Shown: positions 54,966 to 64,000, counted from the stretch's first letter. The stretch is DNA of 64,000 nucleotides from Corynebacterium hansenii (GCF_030408795.1 NZ_CP047211.1:1798001-1862000); one strand, 5' to 3'. Notes: a model not told the origin generated them from the sequence alone. Made by a program: numbers and translations.

Positions 54966-56544
54966 CTGCTCCCCCTTCGGCGTCCCCGCGGGCCTCGCGG
55001 ATGGTTTCGGCGGCGGCGACCGCGCGCAGCACGGCCGCGGCCTTGTTGCGGGTTTCGGCGTCCTCGTCCTCCGGATCGGAGTCGGCGACGATGCCGCCGC
55101 CGGCCTGCACGTACACGGTGCCGCCCTTGATCAGGCCGCTGCGGATGGTGATCGCCTGGTCGGTGTTGCCGCGGAAATCGAAATAGCCGACCGTGCCGCC
55201 GTAGATGCCGCGCCGGGTGTCCTCCAGCTCGTCGATGATGGCCAGGGCGCTCGGCTTCGGCGCGCCCGACAGGGTGCCCGCCGGGAAGGTGGCGGCGAAG
55301 GCGTCGACGGCGGTCGCGTCCTCGGCGAGCGTGCCGGTCACGGTGGACACCAGGTGCATGACGTGCGAGTACCGCTCGATGTGCCGGAAGTCGTGCACCT
55401 TCACCGTGCCCGGCTCGCACACGCGGCCGAGGTCGTTGCGGCCCAGGTCCACGAGCATGAGGTGCTCGCTGTTCTCCTTCTCGTCGGCCAGCAGCTCCTT
55501 CTCCAGCAGCACGTCCTCCTCGACTCCGGTGCCGCGCGGGCGGGTGCCGGCGATGGGGTTCGTGATCACGCGCCGGCCCTGCACCTGCACCAGCGACTCC
55601 GGCGACGACCCGACGATCTGGAACGCCGTCGCCGTCATCGACTCATCGGGCACGTTGACCAGGAACATGTAGGGGCTGGGGTTGGTCATCCGCAGCATGC
55701 GGTAGACCTCCAGCGCCGTCGCGTCGGTGTCCATCTCGAAGCGCTGGGACAGCACGATCTGGAAGGCGTCACCCGCGCGGATGTGCTCCTTGCACACGCC
55801 GATTCGGCGCTTGTGCTCCTCCGCGGTGCGCTGGCGGCGCACCTCCGGTTCCGGCAACTCGACCTCCACCGGCGGCGTCGACAGCGGCGCGGCGAGCTTG
55901 CCCAGCATCCGGTCGATGCGCGACACGGCGTCGTCGTAGGCCTCGTCGACCCGCTCGTCGGAGCCGTCCCAGTTGATCTGGTTGGCCACCAGCCAGATCA
56001 CGCCCTCGTGGTGGTCGACCACCGCCAGGTCCTCGACCAGCAGCTGCACCATCTCCGGCACGCCGAGGTCGTCGACGCAGGTGTCGGGCAGCTTCCGCTC
56101 GATGAATCGGATGACGTCGTGCCCGAAGTAGCCGACCAGGCCGGACGTGAACGGGGGCACCGAACCGGCGGCGACGGCGGCGTCGTCGAGCGGGAGTTCG
56201 CTGTGCAGCAGCCGCAGGGTCTCGCGCAGCGCGACCAGCGGATCGCCGCCCTCCGGGGCGCCCTCGGGGGCGGTGCCGATCCAGCGGGCCTCGCCGTCGA
56301 CGACGGTCAGGGCGGTGCGCGAACCGCAGCCGATCATCGACCATCGCGACCACGACTGCCCCACGTCCGCCGACTCCAGCAGGAACGTGCCCGGGCGGTC
56401 GGCGGCGAGCTTGCGGTACGCCGACAGCGCGGTTTCGCCGTCCGCCAGCACCCGCCTGATCACCGGCACCACGCGATGATTCCGCGCGAGGTCGCGGAAG
56501 CGTTCGCGGGACGTCATCGAGGTTCGCGTCGAGGTTCGCGTCAT
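54958..56544 (-). CDS. trpE: Anthranilate synthase component I
   Basis: Makes anthranilate from chorismate with the glutaminase TrpG, which is not in this window. About 528 residues. The feedback-binding LLES element ([20 protein letters not shown]) is near the N-terminus, so tryptophan inhibition is expected. The chorismate-binding domain includes [67 protein letters not shown] and [15 protein letters not shown]. Start ATG at 56544 chosen; ATGs at 56553, 56556 and 56520 are also possible. The codons just after the start contain a duplicated ACGCGAACCTCG. The trp order trpE-(TIGR02234)-trpC-trpB-trpA-lgt-pyk is the mycobacterial arrangement. Confidence 0.96.
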   Translation of the reverse strand: MTRTSTRTSMTSRERFRDLARNHRVVPVIRRVLADGETALSAYRKLAADRPGTFLLESADVGQSWSRWSMIGCGSRTALTVVDGEARWIGTAPEGAPEGGDPLVALRETLRLLHSELPLDDAAVAAGSVPPFTSGLVGYFGHDVIRFIERKLPDTCVDDLGVPEMVQLLVEDLAVVDHHEGVIWLVANQINWDGSDERVDEAYDDAVSRIDRMLGKLAAPLSTPPVEVELPEPEVRRQRTAEEHKRRIGVCKEHIRAGDAFQIVLSQRFEMDTDATALEVYRMLRMTNPSPYMFLVNVPDESMTATAFQIVGSSPESLVQVQGRRVITNPIAGTRPRGTGVEEDVLLEKELLADEKENSEHLMLVDLGRNDLGRVCEPGTVKVHDFRHIERYSHVMHLVSTVTGTLAEDATAVDAFAATFPAGTLSGAPKPSALAIIDELEDTRRGIYGGTVGYFDFRGNTDQAITIRSGLIKGGTVYVQAGGGIVADSDPEDEDAETRNKAAAVLRAVAAAETIREARGDAEGGADD

Positions 56545-56629
56545 GGGGAACATCATGCCAAACGCCCGCGCGCCCAACCGGACGAGGGCCGGGGCCGAGC
56601 GGGCCTGCCTGGGCTCGCCGGGGCCGCGC

Positions 56630-57034
56630 CTACACCAGCGGATCGACGTCGAAGCAGGAATGCGCGCCCGTGTGACAGGCGGCGCCGGTCTGCTCGACGG
56701 TGACCAGGACGGTGTCGTGGTCGCAGTCCAGGGCGACGTGGTGGACCTTCTGGAAGTGCCCCGAGGTCATGCCCTTGATCCAGTATTCGCCGCGCGACCG
56801 CGACCAGTAGGTGCCGCGGCGGGTGCCGATCGTGTAGGCCAGCGCGTGATCGTCCATCCACGCGAGCATGAGCACGTCACCGGTGCCGATCTCCTGCACG
56901 ATCGCGGGCACCAGGCCGGCATCGTTGCGCTTGAGGCGGCCGGCCAGCTCGGGGGCCAGCTCCCACGTCGCGGGGTCGTCGGGGTCCCGCTTGCCGACGA
57001 CCAGCCGCTCCCCCGCTTCGCCGTTGCCGATCAT
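56630..57034 (-). CDS. hisI: Phosphoribosyl-AMP cyclohydrolase
   Basis: Third step of histidine synthesis. 134 residues with [49 protein letters not shown] and the zinc-binding cysteine cluster in [12 protein letters not shown]. It is a stand-alone cyclohydrolase without the HisE domain. ATG at 57034 overlaps the hisF stop by 4 nt; 85 nt separate it from trpE downstream, so his and trp genes may share a transcript. Confidence 0.96.
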   Translation of the reverse strand: MIGNGEAGERLVVGKRDPDDPATWELAPELAGRLKRNDAGLVPAIVQEIGTGDVLMLAWMDDHALAYTIGTRRGTYWSRSRGEYWIKGMTSGHFQKVHHVALDCDHDTVLVTVEQTGAACHTGAHSCFDVDPLV

Positions 57035-57807
57035 CGGCGCACCTCGATACCGGCGGCGGCCATCGCGTCCTTGACTTCGCCGATGGAGACCTCGCCGAAG
57101 TGGAAGATCGATGCGGCGAGCACCGCGTCCGCGCCGGCTTCCACCGCGGGCGGGAAATGCTCCGCCGCGCCCGCGCCGCCGGAGGCGATGACCGGCACGT
57201 CGACGGCCTCGCGGACCTTGCGCAGCAGCTCCAGGTCGAAACCGTCCTTGGTGCCGTCGCCGTCCATCGAGTTGAGCAGGATCTCGCCGACGCCGAGTTC
57301 CTCGCCGCGGCGCGCCCACTCCACCGCGTCGATGCCGGCGGACTTCGAGCCGCCGTGGGTGGTGACCTCGAAGCCGGACGGCTGCGGCTGCCCTCCCTCG
57401 GGGACGCGGCGGGCGTCGACGGACAGGACGATGCACTGCGCGCCGAAACGCTGCGACAGCTCGCGCAGCAGCTCCGGGCGCGCGATGGCGGAGGTGTTGA
57501 CGCTGACCTTGTCCGCGCCGGCGCGGAGCAGCTGGTCGACGTCGTCGACGCTGCGGACGCCGCCGCCGACGGTCAGCGGGATGAAGACCTGCTCGGCGGT
57601 GCGGCGCACCACGTCGAGCATTGTGCCGCGGCCGTGCTTGGAGGCGGTGACGTCGAGGAAGGTCAGCTCGTCGGCGCCTTCCTCGTTGTAGCGGTGCGCC
57701 AGCTCGACGGGGTCGCCGGCGTCGCGGAGGTTCTCGAAGTTGACTCCCTTGACCACGCGGCCGTCATTGACGTCCAGGCAGGGGATGACGCGGATCGCGA
57801 CGGACAT
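57031..57807 (-). CDS. hisF: Imidazole glycerol phosphate synthase cyclase subunit
   Basis: A 258-residue TIM barrel that forms the IGP synthase with His[36 protein letters not shown] has the catalytic Asp, and [47 protein letters not shown] (second catalytic Asp) and [13 protein letters not shown] follow. It starts at 57807; the 96-nt leader from impA is C-rich on the mRNA strand and contains a strong G-quadruplex pattern on the other strand. Confidence 0.97.
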   Translation of the reverse strand: MSVAIRVIPCLDVNDGRVVKGVNFENLRDAGDPVELAHRYNEEGADELTFLDVTASKHGRGTMLDVVRRTAEQVFIPLTVGGGVRSVDDVDQLLRAGADKVSVNTSAIARPELLRELSQRFGAQCIVLSVDARRVPEGGQPQPSGFEVTTHGGSKSAGIDAVEWARRGEELGVGEILLNSMDGDGTKDGFDLELLRKVREAVDVPVIASGGAGAAEHFPPAVEAGADAVLAASIFHFGEVSIGEVKDAMAAAGIEVRR

Positions 57808-57852
57808 GGTTCTCCTAAAAGGGTCGGGTGTTCGGTGCGGGGTGATCGGTGT

Positions 57853-57879
57853 GGGGTGGGTGGGGTGAGTGGGGTGGGG
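57853..57879 (+). other. G-quadruplex motif upstream of hisF
   Basis: Five G runs: GGGG (57853-56), GGG (57858-60), GGGG (57862-65), GGGG (57871-74) and GGGG (57876-79), separated by 1 to 5 nt. It is on the non-mRNA strand; the hisF transcript is correspondingly C-rich. Confidence 0.8.
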
Positions 57880-57903
57880 TCGGCGAAGAGCGTCGGGCGC
57901 GCC

Positions 57904-58725
57904 TCACGCCCGGAAATCGGTGGGCGGTTGCAGGCCCCGGATGATGTGGAGCAGCCCGGCATGGACTTCCTCGGTCCCGGCGAGCACGCCCACCGAACCG
58001 TCCCGCCAGGGTTCGCCGGTCAGGTCCGTGACCACGCCGCCGGCTTCGCGGATCAGCAGCACGCCCGCCGCGTTGTCCCACACGTGCGGGGAGAACGTGA
58101 CCGTCCCGCCGAACGCCCCGGACGCCGTGGCCGCGAGGTCCACTCCGACTGAACCGGAAATTCGGATCGTCGGGTAGCGGTCCCCCACCGCCGACAGCAG
58201 CAGTTGCCGCCACTCGCGGGGGAAGGTGCCGTCGCGGCGCGCTATGACGGAGCCGAAGGCGATGGAGACCGGGCGGCCGGATTTCGGGTCCATGTGCACC
58301 TCGCGGCCGTTGACGCGGGTGCCGCCGCCGAGGGTGGCGGTGACCCGGCGGCCCAGCAGCGGCATCGACGCCAGCGCCACGATGGGTTCGCCCTTGTGCA
58401 GCAGCGACACCAGGATGGCGCACATGGGGTACCCGGCGGCGTAGTTCGTGGTGCCGTCGATGGGGTCGACGACCCACACGGTGTCGGGCTCGGCCTCGCG
58501 GTCGCCCCCGGCGCCGTATTCCTCGCCGTGCACGGGGAAGCCGGTGAAATGCTGCAGCAGTTCGCGCAGTCGGCGTTCGATGGCCAGGTCGATTTCCGTG
58601 GCGAAGTCGCCGCGCGCCTTGGTCACCAGCGGGTCGGCGCCGAGGTTGACGGTGAAGAGGTCCTCGACCTCGTCGACCGCCGCCTCCGCCATCGCCAGCA
58701 GGGCCCGGGGTTCCAGGTCCGCCAT
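57904..58725 (-). CDS. impA: Inositol monophosphatase family phosphatase (ImpA-like)
   Basis: A 273-residue Mg-dependent phosphatase of the IMPase superfamily. FATEIDLAIERRLRELL and FPVHGEEYGA supply the metal-binding Glu, VWVVDPIDGTTNYAAGYPMCAI has the WVxDPIDGT motif, and VTFSPHVWDNAAGVLLIREAGG is the second signature. Position between hisF and hisA is conserved in corynebacteria and mycobacteria. It could act on inositol phosphate (mycothiol and phosphatidylinositol synthesis) or on histidinol phosphate; the sequence does not decide. Confidence 0.92.
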   Translation of the reverse strand: MADLEPRALLAMAEAAVDEVEDLFTVNLGADPLVTKARGDFATEIDLAIERRLRELLQHFTGFPVHGEEYGAGGDREAEPDTVWVVDPIDGTTNYAAGYPMCAILVSLLHKGEPIVALASMPLLGRRVTATLGGGTRVNGREVHMDPKSGRPVSIAFGSVIARRDGTFPREWRQLLLSAVGDRYPTIRISGSVGVDLAATASGAFGGTVTFSPHVWDNAAGVLLIREAGGVVTDLTGEPWRDGSVGVLAGTEEVHAGLLHIIRGLQPPTDFRA

Positions 58726-58786
58726 GGTCTCACGACCTTTCCGCGTCGTATCCGCGCGTCGTCCGCGCCGTTGCCGCGGCCGGGCG

Positions 58787-59521
58787 CTAGGAGCGCGCGA
58801 CCTCCAGGGCCTCCTCGAGCGTGAACCGGCCGGCGTAGAGCGCCTTGCCGATGATCGCCGAGTCGACGCCCTCGGGCACCAGGGTCTTGATGGCCTCGAC
58901 GTCGGCGAGCGAGCTCACGCCGCCCGACGCGACGATCGGGGCGTCGGTGGCCGCCGCGACGTCGCGCAGCAGGTCCAGGTTCGGGCCGGCCAGGGTGCCG
59001 TCCTTGGACACGTCGGTGACCACGAAGCGCGAGCAGCCCTCGGAGTCGAGGCGCTCCAGCACCTCCCACAGGTCGCCGCCGTCGGAGACCCAGCCGCGGC
59101 CGCGCAGGCGCCACTCGCCCTCGATCTGGCGGACGTCCAGGCCGATGGCCACGCGGTCGCCGTATTCGGCGATGATCCCCTTGCACCACTCCGGGTTCTC
59201 CAGCGCGGCCGTGCCGATGTTGACGCGGCGGCAGCCGGTGGCCAGCGCGGCCTCCAGCGACTCGGTGTCGCGGATGCCGCCGGACAGCTCGACGTCGACG
59301 TCCAGCTTGCCCACGACGTCCTTGAGCAGCTCGTAGTTCGAGCCGCGGCCGAAGGCGGCGTCGAGGTCGACGAGGTGGATCCACTCCGCACCGGCGTTCT
59401 GCCAGTTCATCGCGGCGTCGAGCGGCGCACCGTAATGGGTCTCGGAACCCGCGGCGCCCTGGACCAGGCGGACGGCCTGTCCATCGGCGACGTCAACGGC
59501 GGGCAGGAGGGTCAAGGTCAT
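58787..59521 (-). CDS. hisA: Phosphoribosyl isomerase, PriA-type HisA (possible HisA/TrpF)
   Basis: A 244-residue TIM barrel that isomerises Pro[26 protein letters not shown] carries catalytic Asp and Arg. [39 protein letters not shown] and [19 protein letters not shown] (second Asp) follow. The loop [15 protein letters not shown] keeps the Arg and Trp that in mycobacterial PriA support the additional TrpF reaction; in C. glutamicum-type HisA, TrpF activity has been lost. Together with the absence of trpF from the trp cluster, this suggests a bifunctional enzyme. Start 59521; GGGGAG lies upstream. Confidence 0.95.
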   Translation of the reverse strand: MTLTLLPAVDVADGQAVRLVQGAAGSETHYGAPLDAAMNWQNAGAEWIHLVDLDAAFGRGSNYELLKDVVGKLDVDVELSGGIRDTESLEAALATGCRRVNIGTAALENPEWCKGIIAEYGDRVAIGLDVRQIEGEWRLRGRGWVSDGGDLWEVLERLDSEGCSRFVVTDVSKDGTLAGPNLDLLRDVAAATDAPIVASGGVSSLADVEAIKTLVPEGVDSAIIGKALYAGRFTLEEALEVARS

Positions 59522-59643
59522 GGCGGTGTATCGCTCCCCGGGGTCAGTGATTGTCGGCGGCGGCCGGCGTCGGCCGCCGTGCAGTTCCGATGTGGAGTAT
59601 AGGCCAGCGCCCGGACGCCGCGACGGGGCGGGCCGGGTGGGCG

Positions 59644-60318
59644 TCAGCGCAGCGTGGCGGTCCAGTTGCGCAGCAGGGCCAGGCCCGCGTCGCCGGACTT
59701 CTCCGGGTGGAACTGGGTGGCCCACAGGGGGCCGTTTTCCACGGCGGAGACGAAGCGGTCGTTCTCGTGCGACGTCCACGTCACCAGCGGCGCCGCGATG
59801 CGCGAGTCGGAGTCGAGATCCCAGCGCCGGGCGGCGTAGGAGTGCACGAAGTAGAAGCGTTCGCCGTCGATCCCGCGGAACATCTCGGAGCCCTCGGGCA
59901 CGTCGACGGTGTTCCAGCCCATGTGCGGCAGGATCTCGGCGTCGAGGCGCTCGACGGTGCCGGGCCATTCGCCGCAGCCGGGGGTGCCCACGGCCCGGGC
60001 CGAGGAGTCGACCTCGCCGGCGTGGATGCCCTCGGCGAACTCGACGCCGCGGTCGAAGAGCACCTGCATGCCCACGCAGATGCCGAACACGGGGCGGCCG
60101 CCGGCCAAGCGCGATCCGATCAGACGGGGGCCCTGCACGCGGTGGAGGCCCTCCATGCACGCCGCGTAGGCGCCGACGCCCGGGACGAGCAGCCCGTCGG
60201 CGTTCATCACGGTGTCCGGGTCGGCGGTGACGACGACGTCCACGCCGGTGGAGGCCACGGCGCGCTCGGCGGAGCGCAGGTTGCCGGAGCCGTAGTCGAG
60301 GATTGCGACGGTGGTCAT
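59644..60318 (-). CDS. hisH: Imidazole glycerol phosphate synthase glutaminase subunit
   Basis: A 224-residue class I glutamine amidotransferase. [34 protein letters not shown], the nucleophile Cys in [39 protein letters not shown], and the catalytic His/Glu of [13 protein letters not shown]. It supplies ammonia to HisF. Start ATG at 60318. Confidence 0.96.
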   Translation of the reverse strand: MTTVAILDYGSGNLRSAERAVASTGVDVVVTADPDTVMNADGLLVPGVGAYAACMEGLHRVQGPRLIGSRLAGGRPVFGICVGMQVLFDRGVEFAEGIHAGEVDSSARAVGTPGCGEWPGTVERLDAEILPHMGWNTVDVPEGSEMFRGIDGERFYFVHSYAARRWDLDSDSRIAAPLVTWTSHENDRFVSAVENGPLWATQFHPEKSGDAGLALLRNWTATLR

Positions 60319-60615
60319 GGGGGAATCATAAATGGTCGTTTCGCCGCGTCCCCGCATCGCCCCGCATGGCCTCCCGACGGCCTCCCGACGGGCTCCACAT
60401 GGCCTCCGCATGACCCCGGATGGCCCCCACATGGCCCGCGACACGCCGGGAATGTTCACCGGTGAAATCGAACCGCAGGAGTGCTAAGGTTAACGGCAGG
60501 TTAACTTCCATTGAACTTAATGTCAACCACTGCTGGTGGGCGGGTCGCCGAATCGCTTTGCGACGGCCCGTCGCCACGCAGAGGGACGCGGAACCCGCCC
60601 GAGAAAGGCACGACG
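60319..60615. other. Intergenic region between hisH and arsC with operator-like repeats
   Basis: No gene is seen in these 297 nt. The left half has degenerate GC-rich repeats (GGCCTCCCGAC twice at 60368-60389, and several CATGGCC). The right half, 60485-60526, is locally AT-rich. It has TAAGGT (60485-60490, -10 candidate), two GGTTAAC copies 11 bp apart (60488-60494, 60499-60505) and TTGA-N8-TCAA (60511-60526). A GCTTTGCGACG copy is at 60555-60565. Confidence 0.5.
60485..60526 (+). promoter_or_regulatory. Promoter/operator candidate of arsC
   Basis: Two palindromic GTTAAC sites one helical turn apart overlap the TAAGGT -10 candidate, and an inverted repeat TTGA-N8-TCAA follows. The arrangement fits a repressor such as an ArsR-type protein; the regulator is not in the window. 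Confidence 0.4.
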
Positions 60616-61254
60616 ATGACCAACCCGCTGCTCAACCGCCAGTTCGAAATCGTCCGCGAGGACATGCACCGCCGCTACGGCGCCCTGCACTCCGCCGATC
60701 ACATCGACGCGGTGATGGACGACACCATCGCCGAGCGCACGGCCGAGGCCAAGGTCGAGACCTTCCTGCCGGTGATCGTGGAGCGCATCGTCTCCGAAAC
60801 CCTGGAGGAGCAGGCCCTGGCCGCCGGCGCCACCGACGCCGCCGCGCGCCGGGAGGTCCTCTACGTCTGCGAGCGCAACGCCGGTCGTTCCCAGCTGGCC
60901 TCCGCGATCACCGCGTGGCTGGCCGGCGACCGCCTCTTCGTCCGCTCCGTGGGGCTCAACCCCGTCGGCGGCATCAACCCGACCGTGCTGGAGGTCCTCG
61001 CCGAACGCGGCATCCCGACCGGGCACCTGTACCAGAAGGAAATCGTCGCCCGCACCGTCCACCGGTCCGACGTGGTGGTGCTCATGGGCGTCGAACAGCG
61101 GCCGGACATCCCCGGCGACCGCTACGTCGAGTGGGACATCGCCGACCCGGAGGGCGCCTCCATCGAGGAGGTCCGCGCCATCGCCGACGACGTCGAGCGC
61201 CACGTGCGCGCCCTGCTCGCGGACATGGGCCTGGACGAGGCCAAGTCCGCGTAG
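60616..61254 (+). CDS. arsC: Arsenate reductase, mycothiol-dependent LMW-phosphatase type
   Basis: A 212-residue two-domain protein. Residues 1-75 are a three-helix bundle (NRQFEIVREDMHRRYG) typical of corynebacterial ArsC1/ArsC2. Residues 80-212 are a low-molecular-weight phosphatase/ArsC domain with the C(X)5R-S loop CERNAGRS at Cys85-Ser92. The usual loop is CVHNAGRS, so Val-His is replaced by Glu-Arg, which could alter substrate preference. The family forms arseno-mycothiol and releases arsenite with mycoredoxin. No arsR or efflux gene is adjacent, though two MFS genes follow on the opposite strand. ATG at 60616 follows GAAAGG. Confidence 0.85.
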   Translation: MTNPLLNRQFEIVREDMHRRYGALHSADHIDAVMDDTIAERTAEAKVETFLPVIVERIVSETLEEQALAAGATDAAARREVLYVCERNAGRSQLASAITAWLAGDRLFVRSVGLNPVGGINPTVLEVLAERGIPTGHLYQKEIVARTVHRSDVVVLMGVEQRPDIPGDRYVEWDIADPEGASIEEVRAIADDVERHVRALLADMGLDEAKSA

Positions 61255-61320
61255 GCGGATTCCCCCGCGCAACACGGAGGCTCCTCACCCACCGCTCCGC
61301 CGGTTCCGGCAATGCGACCC

Positions 61321-61347
61321 AACCGGCCCCGATCACCGGGGCCGGTT
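61321..61347 (+). terminator. Intrinsic terminator of arsC
   Basis: An 11-bp stem, AACCGGCCCCG (61321-61331) with CGGGGCCGGTT (61337-61347), 5-nt loop, followed by TT. It ends 5 nt before the convergent MFS stop and may serve both directions. Confidence 0.85.
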
Positions 61348-61351
61348 TTCG

Positions 61352-62551
61352 TCATGCCCGGCGGGAACCGACCTTCAGCGCCGGCGAGCACGCCGCCGCC
61401 ACCAGGCCCAGGACCACCAGCAGCCCCAGCGCCACCTGCAGGCCGAGGCCGGTGGCGGCGACGCCGATGGCGGGGCTGGTGACCAGGAACCCCATCCGCA
61501 TGAGCCAGCCGACGAGTGTCACGCCCGCACCGTCGGACACCCCCGGCACCCGGGCGGCCGCGGCGAAGGCGGAGGGCACCAGCGTCGCGCAGCCGAATCC
61601 GGCGAGGGCGAAACCGCCGATGAGCACCGTGGGCGCCGACATCGCCCCGCCGAGCAGCACCAGCACGCCGCCGACGGCGATGAGGCCGCTGCCCGCGCCG
61701 GCGACCCGCGCGCGTCCGAACCGGTCGATGAACGCGTCGCCGAGGAAACGCCCGAGCGTCTGCGACGACAGGAAGATCGCGTAGGCGATGCCGGCCGACG
61801 CCGTCGCCAGTCCGGTGAGCTCGTGGGCCGCCAGGCCACCCCAGTTCTGGCCAAGGTCCTCCACGGCGGTGCCGGCCGTCGCCACCGCCGCCAGCGGCAG
61901 CACCGCCAGAAACGCGGAGCGCAGCGCCGTCCACTTCGGGGCCGTCCCATGGTCCCCGTGAGCGTCGTCAAGCTTCTCTTCCGGAAGGGGCGCGGCGCCA
62001 TCCCCCACGAGCCACGCGCCGAGCGACACCATGGCCAGGCACACCGCCGAGGCGACCGCGAGGTGCAGGCCGAAATCGTTGCCGGCGACCGCGGACCAGG
62101 TGGCGATGGCGCCTCCCGACGCCGCGCCCAGGCTCCAGAAGGCGTGCAGGCGGGAGATGATCGACCGCCCCGAGCGGCCCTGGACGCGCGTGCCCGCCAC
62201 GTTCTGGCCGACGTCGGCGGTGGCGTCGCAGATGCCGAAGCCGAACAGCAGCGCCGCCAGCGCGATGCCGCCGGAAATCCGGCCGATCAGGATCATCAGG
62301 ATGGCCATCACCAGCGTCCCGCCGACCGCCGCGAACAGCGGGCCCCGCCGGGACACGACCCGCGCCGGCAGCGCCGAGGACACCAGCGACCCCAGCGGCA
62401 TGGCGGCGACGATGAACCCGAACTGCAGGTCCGTCAGGCCCCACTCCTTGACCAGCGTCGGATACCACGGCAACAGCGACGCGAAGATCGCGCCGTTGGA
62501 CGCGAACATCAGGGAGGTGCCCAGGAAACCCTTTCGCATCGGCTCAGGCAT
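61352..62551 (-). CDS. MFS transporter
   Basis: A 399-residue major facilitator with twelve hydrophobic helices and the loop 2-3 motif region ALPARVVSRRGPLFAAVGG. It resembles the small sugar-like or drug-like MFS type located after hisH in other corynebacteria. The central loop is acidic (PLPEEKLDDAHGDHG) and contains a CGTCGTCAAGC variant (61963-61973). ATG at 62551 (MPEPMRKG) overlaps the stop of the upstream MFS gene by 8 nt, so both are in one operon; an ATG at 62539 is also possible. Substrate unknown. Confidence 0.88.
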   Translation of the reverse strand: MPEPMRKGFLGTSLMFASNGAIFASLLPWYPTLVKEWGLTDLQFGFIVAAMPLGSLVSSALPARVVSRRGPLFAAVGGTLVMAILMILIGRISGGIALAALLFGFGICDATADVGQNVAGTRVQGRSGRSIISRLHAFWSLGAASGGAIATWSAVAGNDFGLHLAVASAVCLAMVSLGAWLVGDGAAPLPEEKLDDAHGDHGTAPKWTALRSAFLAVLPLAAVATAGTAVEDLGQNWGGLAAHELTGLATASAGIAYAIFLSSQTLGRFLGDAFIDRFGRARVAGAGSGLIAVGGVLVLLGGAMSAPTVLIGGFALAGFGCATLVPSAFAAAARVPGVSDGAGVTLVGWLMRMGFLVTSPAIGVAATGLGLQVALGLLVVLGLVAAACSPALKVGSRRA

Positions 62552-63911
62552 CCTCGCCGGTCCGTTCCGGTTCGGCGCGGCGCTTGGGCTTGACGACGGC
62601 GCCGCCCAGCCTGCGCAGCGTCGCCCGCGTGTTGTGGTGCTCGGCGACGCGGTGGGCGCCGATGACCCGGTCGAGGATCGCGGCGACCAGACCGATGGAC
62701 ATCAGCCCCGCCGCCACGGCGAACACCGCCGGGTAGGGCTGCAGCGCCGCGCCCGCGACGATGCCCAGGAGGAACGAGCCCGAACCGGTGCCGGAGTCGA
62801 ACGCCATGTTCCAGTAGGCGCTGGCCTCCGCGGTGCGCTCGCGCGGCAGACGGGCGAACATGAGCAGCAGGGCCTCGTTCTGGACCATGCCGAAGCCGGC
62901 GCCGTAGAACGCCGCGGCGCCCAGCAGCCACCACGCGGACCAGCCCGCCACTACCACCACCGCCATGAACGCCAGGCCGATCACGCCCGCGGCCAGCGCC
63001 CCGACCAGCAGCGTGCCCGCCTTGCCCTTCCGATCGGCCCACGTGCCGGCGACATAGCGGAAAACCATCTGGGCGCCGCCCATCACCGACAGCGCCGCGC
63101 CCGCGACGATCGCGCCGGAGACGAGGTCGATCTCCCGGGCCGCGGGGGCCAGGAACGCCGAGATGCCGCCGAAGCCCATCGCCGTCGCGCCGATCGCCAG
63201 CGCCGGCACCGCCACGAGCTTCCAGGTGGGCACCTGCGCCGCGGGGCCGGGATCGCGGGAAGGCAGCTCGCCGCCCGCGCCGTCGCCGGCTGCGTCGCCG
63301 ACCGATGAGCCGCCACCGCGCCCGTGCTTCTCCGCCGCCTTGAGCTTCGGGATGAGCAGCGCCATCGCCGAGCCCACCAGCGACACGATGCCGCCCAGCA
63401 GGTACACCCACTGGTAAGAGCCCGCCCAATGCGCGATGGCCAGGCCCAGCGGCAGACAGGCGAGCTGGGCGACGCCGACGGCCACGCCGAGCGCACCCGA
63501 CGCCTTGCCCAGGAACTTCATGGGCACCAGCTCGGCGATGAGCGCGGATTCCGCCACGGTCAGCGAACCGAAGCCCATCCCCCGGATCACCGCGATGCCC
63601 AGGACCAGGGCGGCATCGGTGCCGAAGAGATGGAGGAACGTGGGCAGGCCCAGCAGGAGGCCGGAGACGAACATCGTCGCCCGGTACCCGTACCGGCGCA
63701 GCATCCGGGGCGTCTGCGTCTGCGTCAGCACCGTCGCCGCCATGAACACGCCCGTGTAGGCGCCGGCCAGGCCCGCCCCGCGGCCATCGTCGAGGATGGC
63801 CTGCGGGATCACCGGCAGCAGCAGCGACCAACCGCCGAAGGCCGCCAGCACCGCCACCAGGGTGGGGATGAGCCCCGGCGCCTTCCACATGGAATCCACG
63901 CGATCGGTCAC
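62544..63911 (-). CDS. MFS transporter
   Basis: A 455-residue major facilitator with twelve helices: WSLLLPVIPQAILDDGRGAG, GAYTGVFMAATVLTQ, LRRYGYRATMFVSGLLLG, FRYVAGTWADRKGKAGTLLVG and MAFDSGTGSGSFLLG. The cytosolic loop between the halves holds a Gly/Ser-rich insertion (GRGGGSSVGDAAGDGAGGEL). GTG at 63911 is chosen because AAAGGAG precedes it by 5 nt; the longer frame from 63929 is less likely. It is the first gene of a two-MFS operon; the substrate is unknown and a role in arsenic export is not indicated. Confidence 0.88.
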   Translation of the reverse strand: MTDRVDSMWKAPGLIPTLVAVLAAFGGWSLLLPVIPQAILDDGRGAGLAGAYTGVFMAATVLTQTQTPRMLRRYGYRATMFVSGLLLGLPTFLHLFGTDAALVLGIAVIRGMGFGSLTVAESALIAELVPMKFLGKASGALGVAVGVAQLACLPLGLAIAHWAGSYQWVYLLGGIVSLVGSAMALLIPKLKAAEKHGRGGGSSVGDAAGDGAGGELPSRDPGPAAQVPTWKLVAVPALAIGATAMGFGGISAFLAPAAREIDLVSGAIVAGAALSVMGGAQMVFRYVAGTWADRKGKAGTLLVGALAAGVIGLAFMAVVVVAGWSAWWLLGAAAFYGAGFGMVQNEALLLMFARLPRERTAEASAYWNMAFDSGTGSGSFLLGIVAGAALQPYPAVFAVAAGLMSIGLVAAILDRVIGAHRVAEHHNTRATLRRLGGAVVKPKRRAEPERTGEDA

Positions 63912-64000
63912 GTCAGCTCCTTTCCCCATCCCGGCACGCGCCGCGGACGGCCACCGGCGTCACCGCCGGATCATCGGTTCGGTTGCGTCAATTCATCTCT

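Noticed and set aside
61352..63911. Arsenite efflux function of the two MFS genes beside arsC
   Set aside because: They are on the opposite strand, separated by a terminator, and lack features of ArsB/Acr3; an MFS gene next to hisH is a normal corynebacterial arrangement.

Overview
The window is about 64 kb of very GC-rich DNA from an actinobacterium, almost certainly a Corynebacterium. The evidence is synteny and biology: hisH-hisA-impA-hisF-hisI run into trpE-(membrane protein)-trpC-trpB-trpA-lgt-pyk, coaE lies near rpsA and polA, there is a mycothiol-type arsenate reductase, a DUF222/13E12 HNH protein, and many leaderless promoters of the form TANNNT-N6/7-ATG. The species cannot be named from sequence alone. 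Most of the window is core chromosome, with one small mobile-element scar and several accessory loci.

Layout. 1-2.9 kb: a zinc metallochaperone lipoprotein (aztD-like, cut by the window edge) behind a Zur-box-like palindrome, then a YeiH-type exporter with a divergent LysR regulator. 3-5.5 kb: coaE and rpsA. 5.8-12.7 kb: a methyltransferase and a two-gene AddAB-like nuclease/helicase. 12.7-17.6 kb: polA, a TetR regulator and a DUF368 (PopT-like) membrane protein. 17.7-19.1 kb: a tRNA-Leu(CAA) followed by decayed phage DNA (frameshifted MuF/VG15-type capsid or toxin gene, a small acidic possible immunity gene, and a 24-codon integrase tail). 19.4-24.5 kb: a Ser/Thr-rich membrane protein, malic enzyme and a polar amino acid ABC transporter. 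24.5-30.3 kb: TauE/SafE permease, gdhA, a hypothetical gene, glycerate kinase and a DUF4921 protein. 30.3-38.2 kb: a urease operon in which the usual ureE is absent and a chelatase-like protein with a very His-rich tail sits between ureA and ureB, followed by an NCS1 permease. 38.4-45.7 kb: HNH/DUF222 protein, M20 amidohydrolase, LLM oxidoreductase, old yellow enzyme and a BCCT transporter. 45.8-61.3 kb: glgP, pyk, lgt, the trp and his genes and an arsC. 61.3-63.9 kb: two MFS transporters.

How the genes connect. Nitrogen metabolism is well represented (glutamate dehydrogenase, complete structural urease with UreF/G/D, NCS1 permease, amino acid ABC transporter). Central carbon genes are malic enzyme, pyruvate kinase, glycogen phosphorylase and glycerate kinase. 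The trp cluster lacks trpG, trpD and trpF, and the HisA here carries the residues of the bifunctional PriA type, so it may supply the TrpF step.

The most unusual sequence signals are the 11-mer CGTCGCAAAGC, found 11 times on the two strands although base composition predicts about 0.04; the UreE replacement; the phage scar with a possible toxin/immunity remnant; and a 31-bp tandem triplicate between trpC and trpB.
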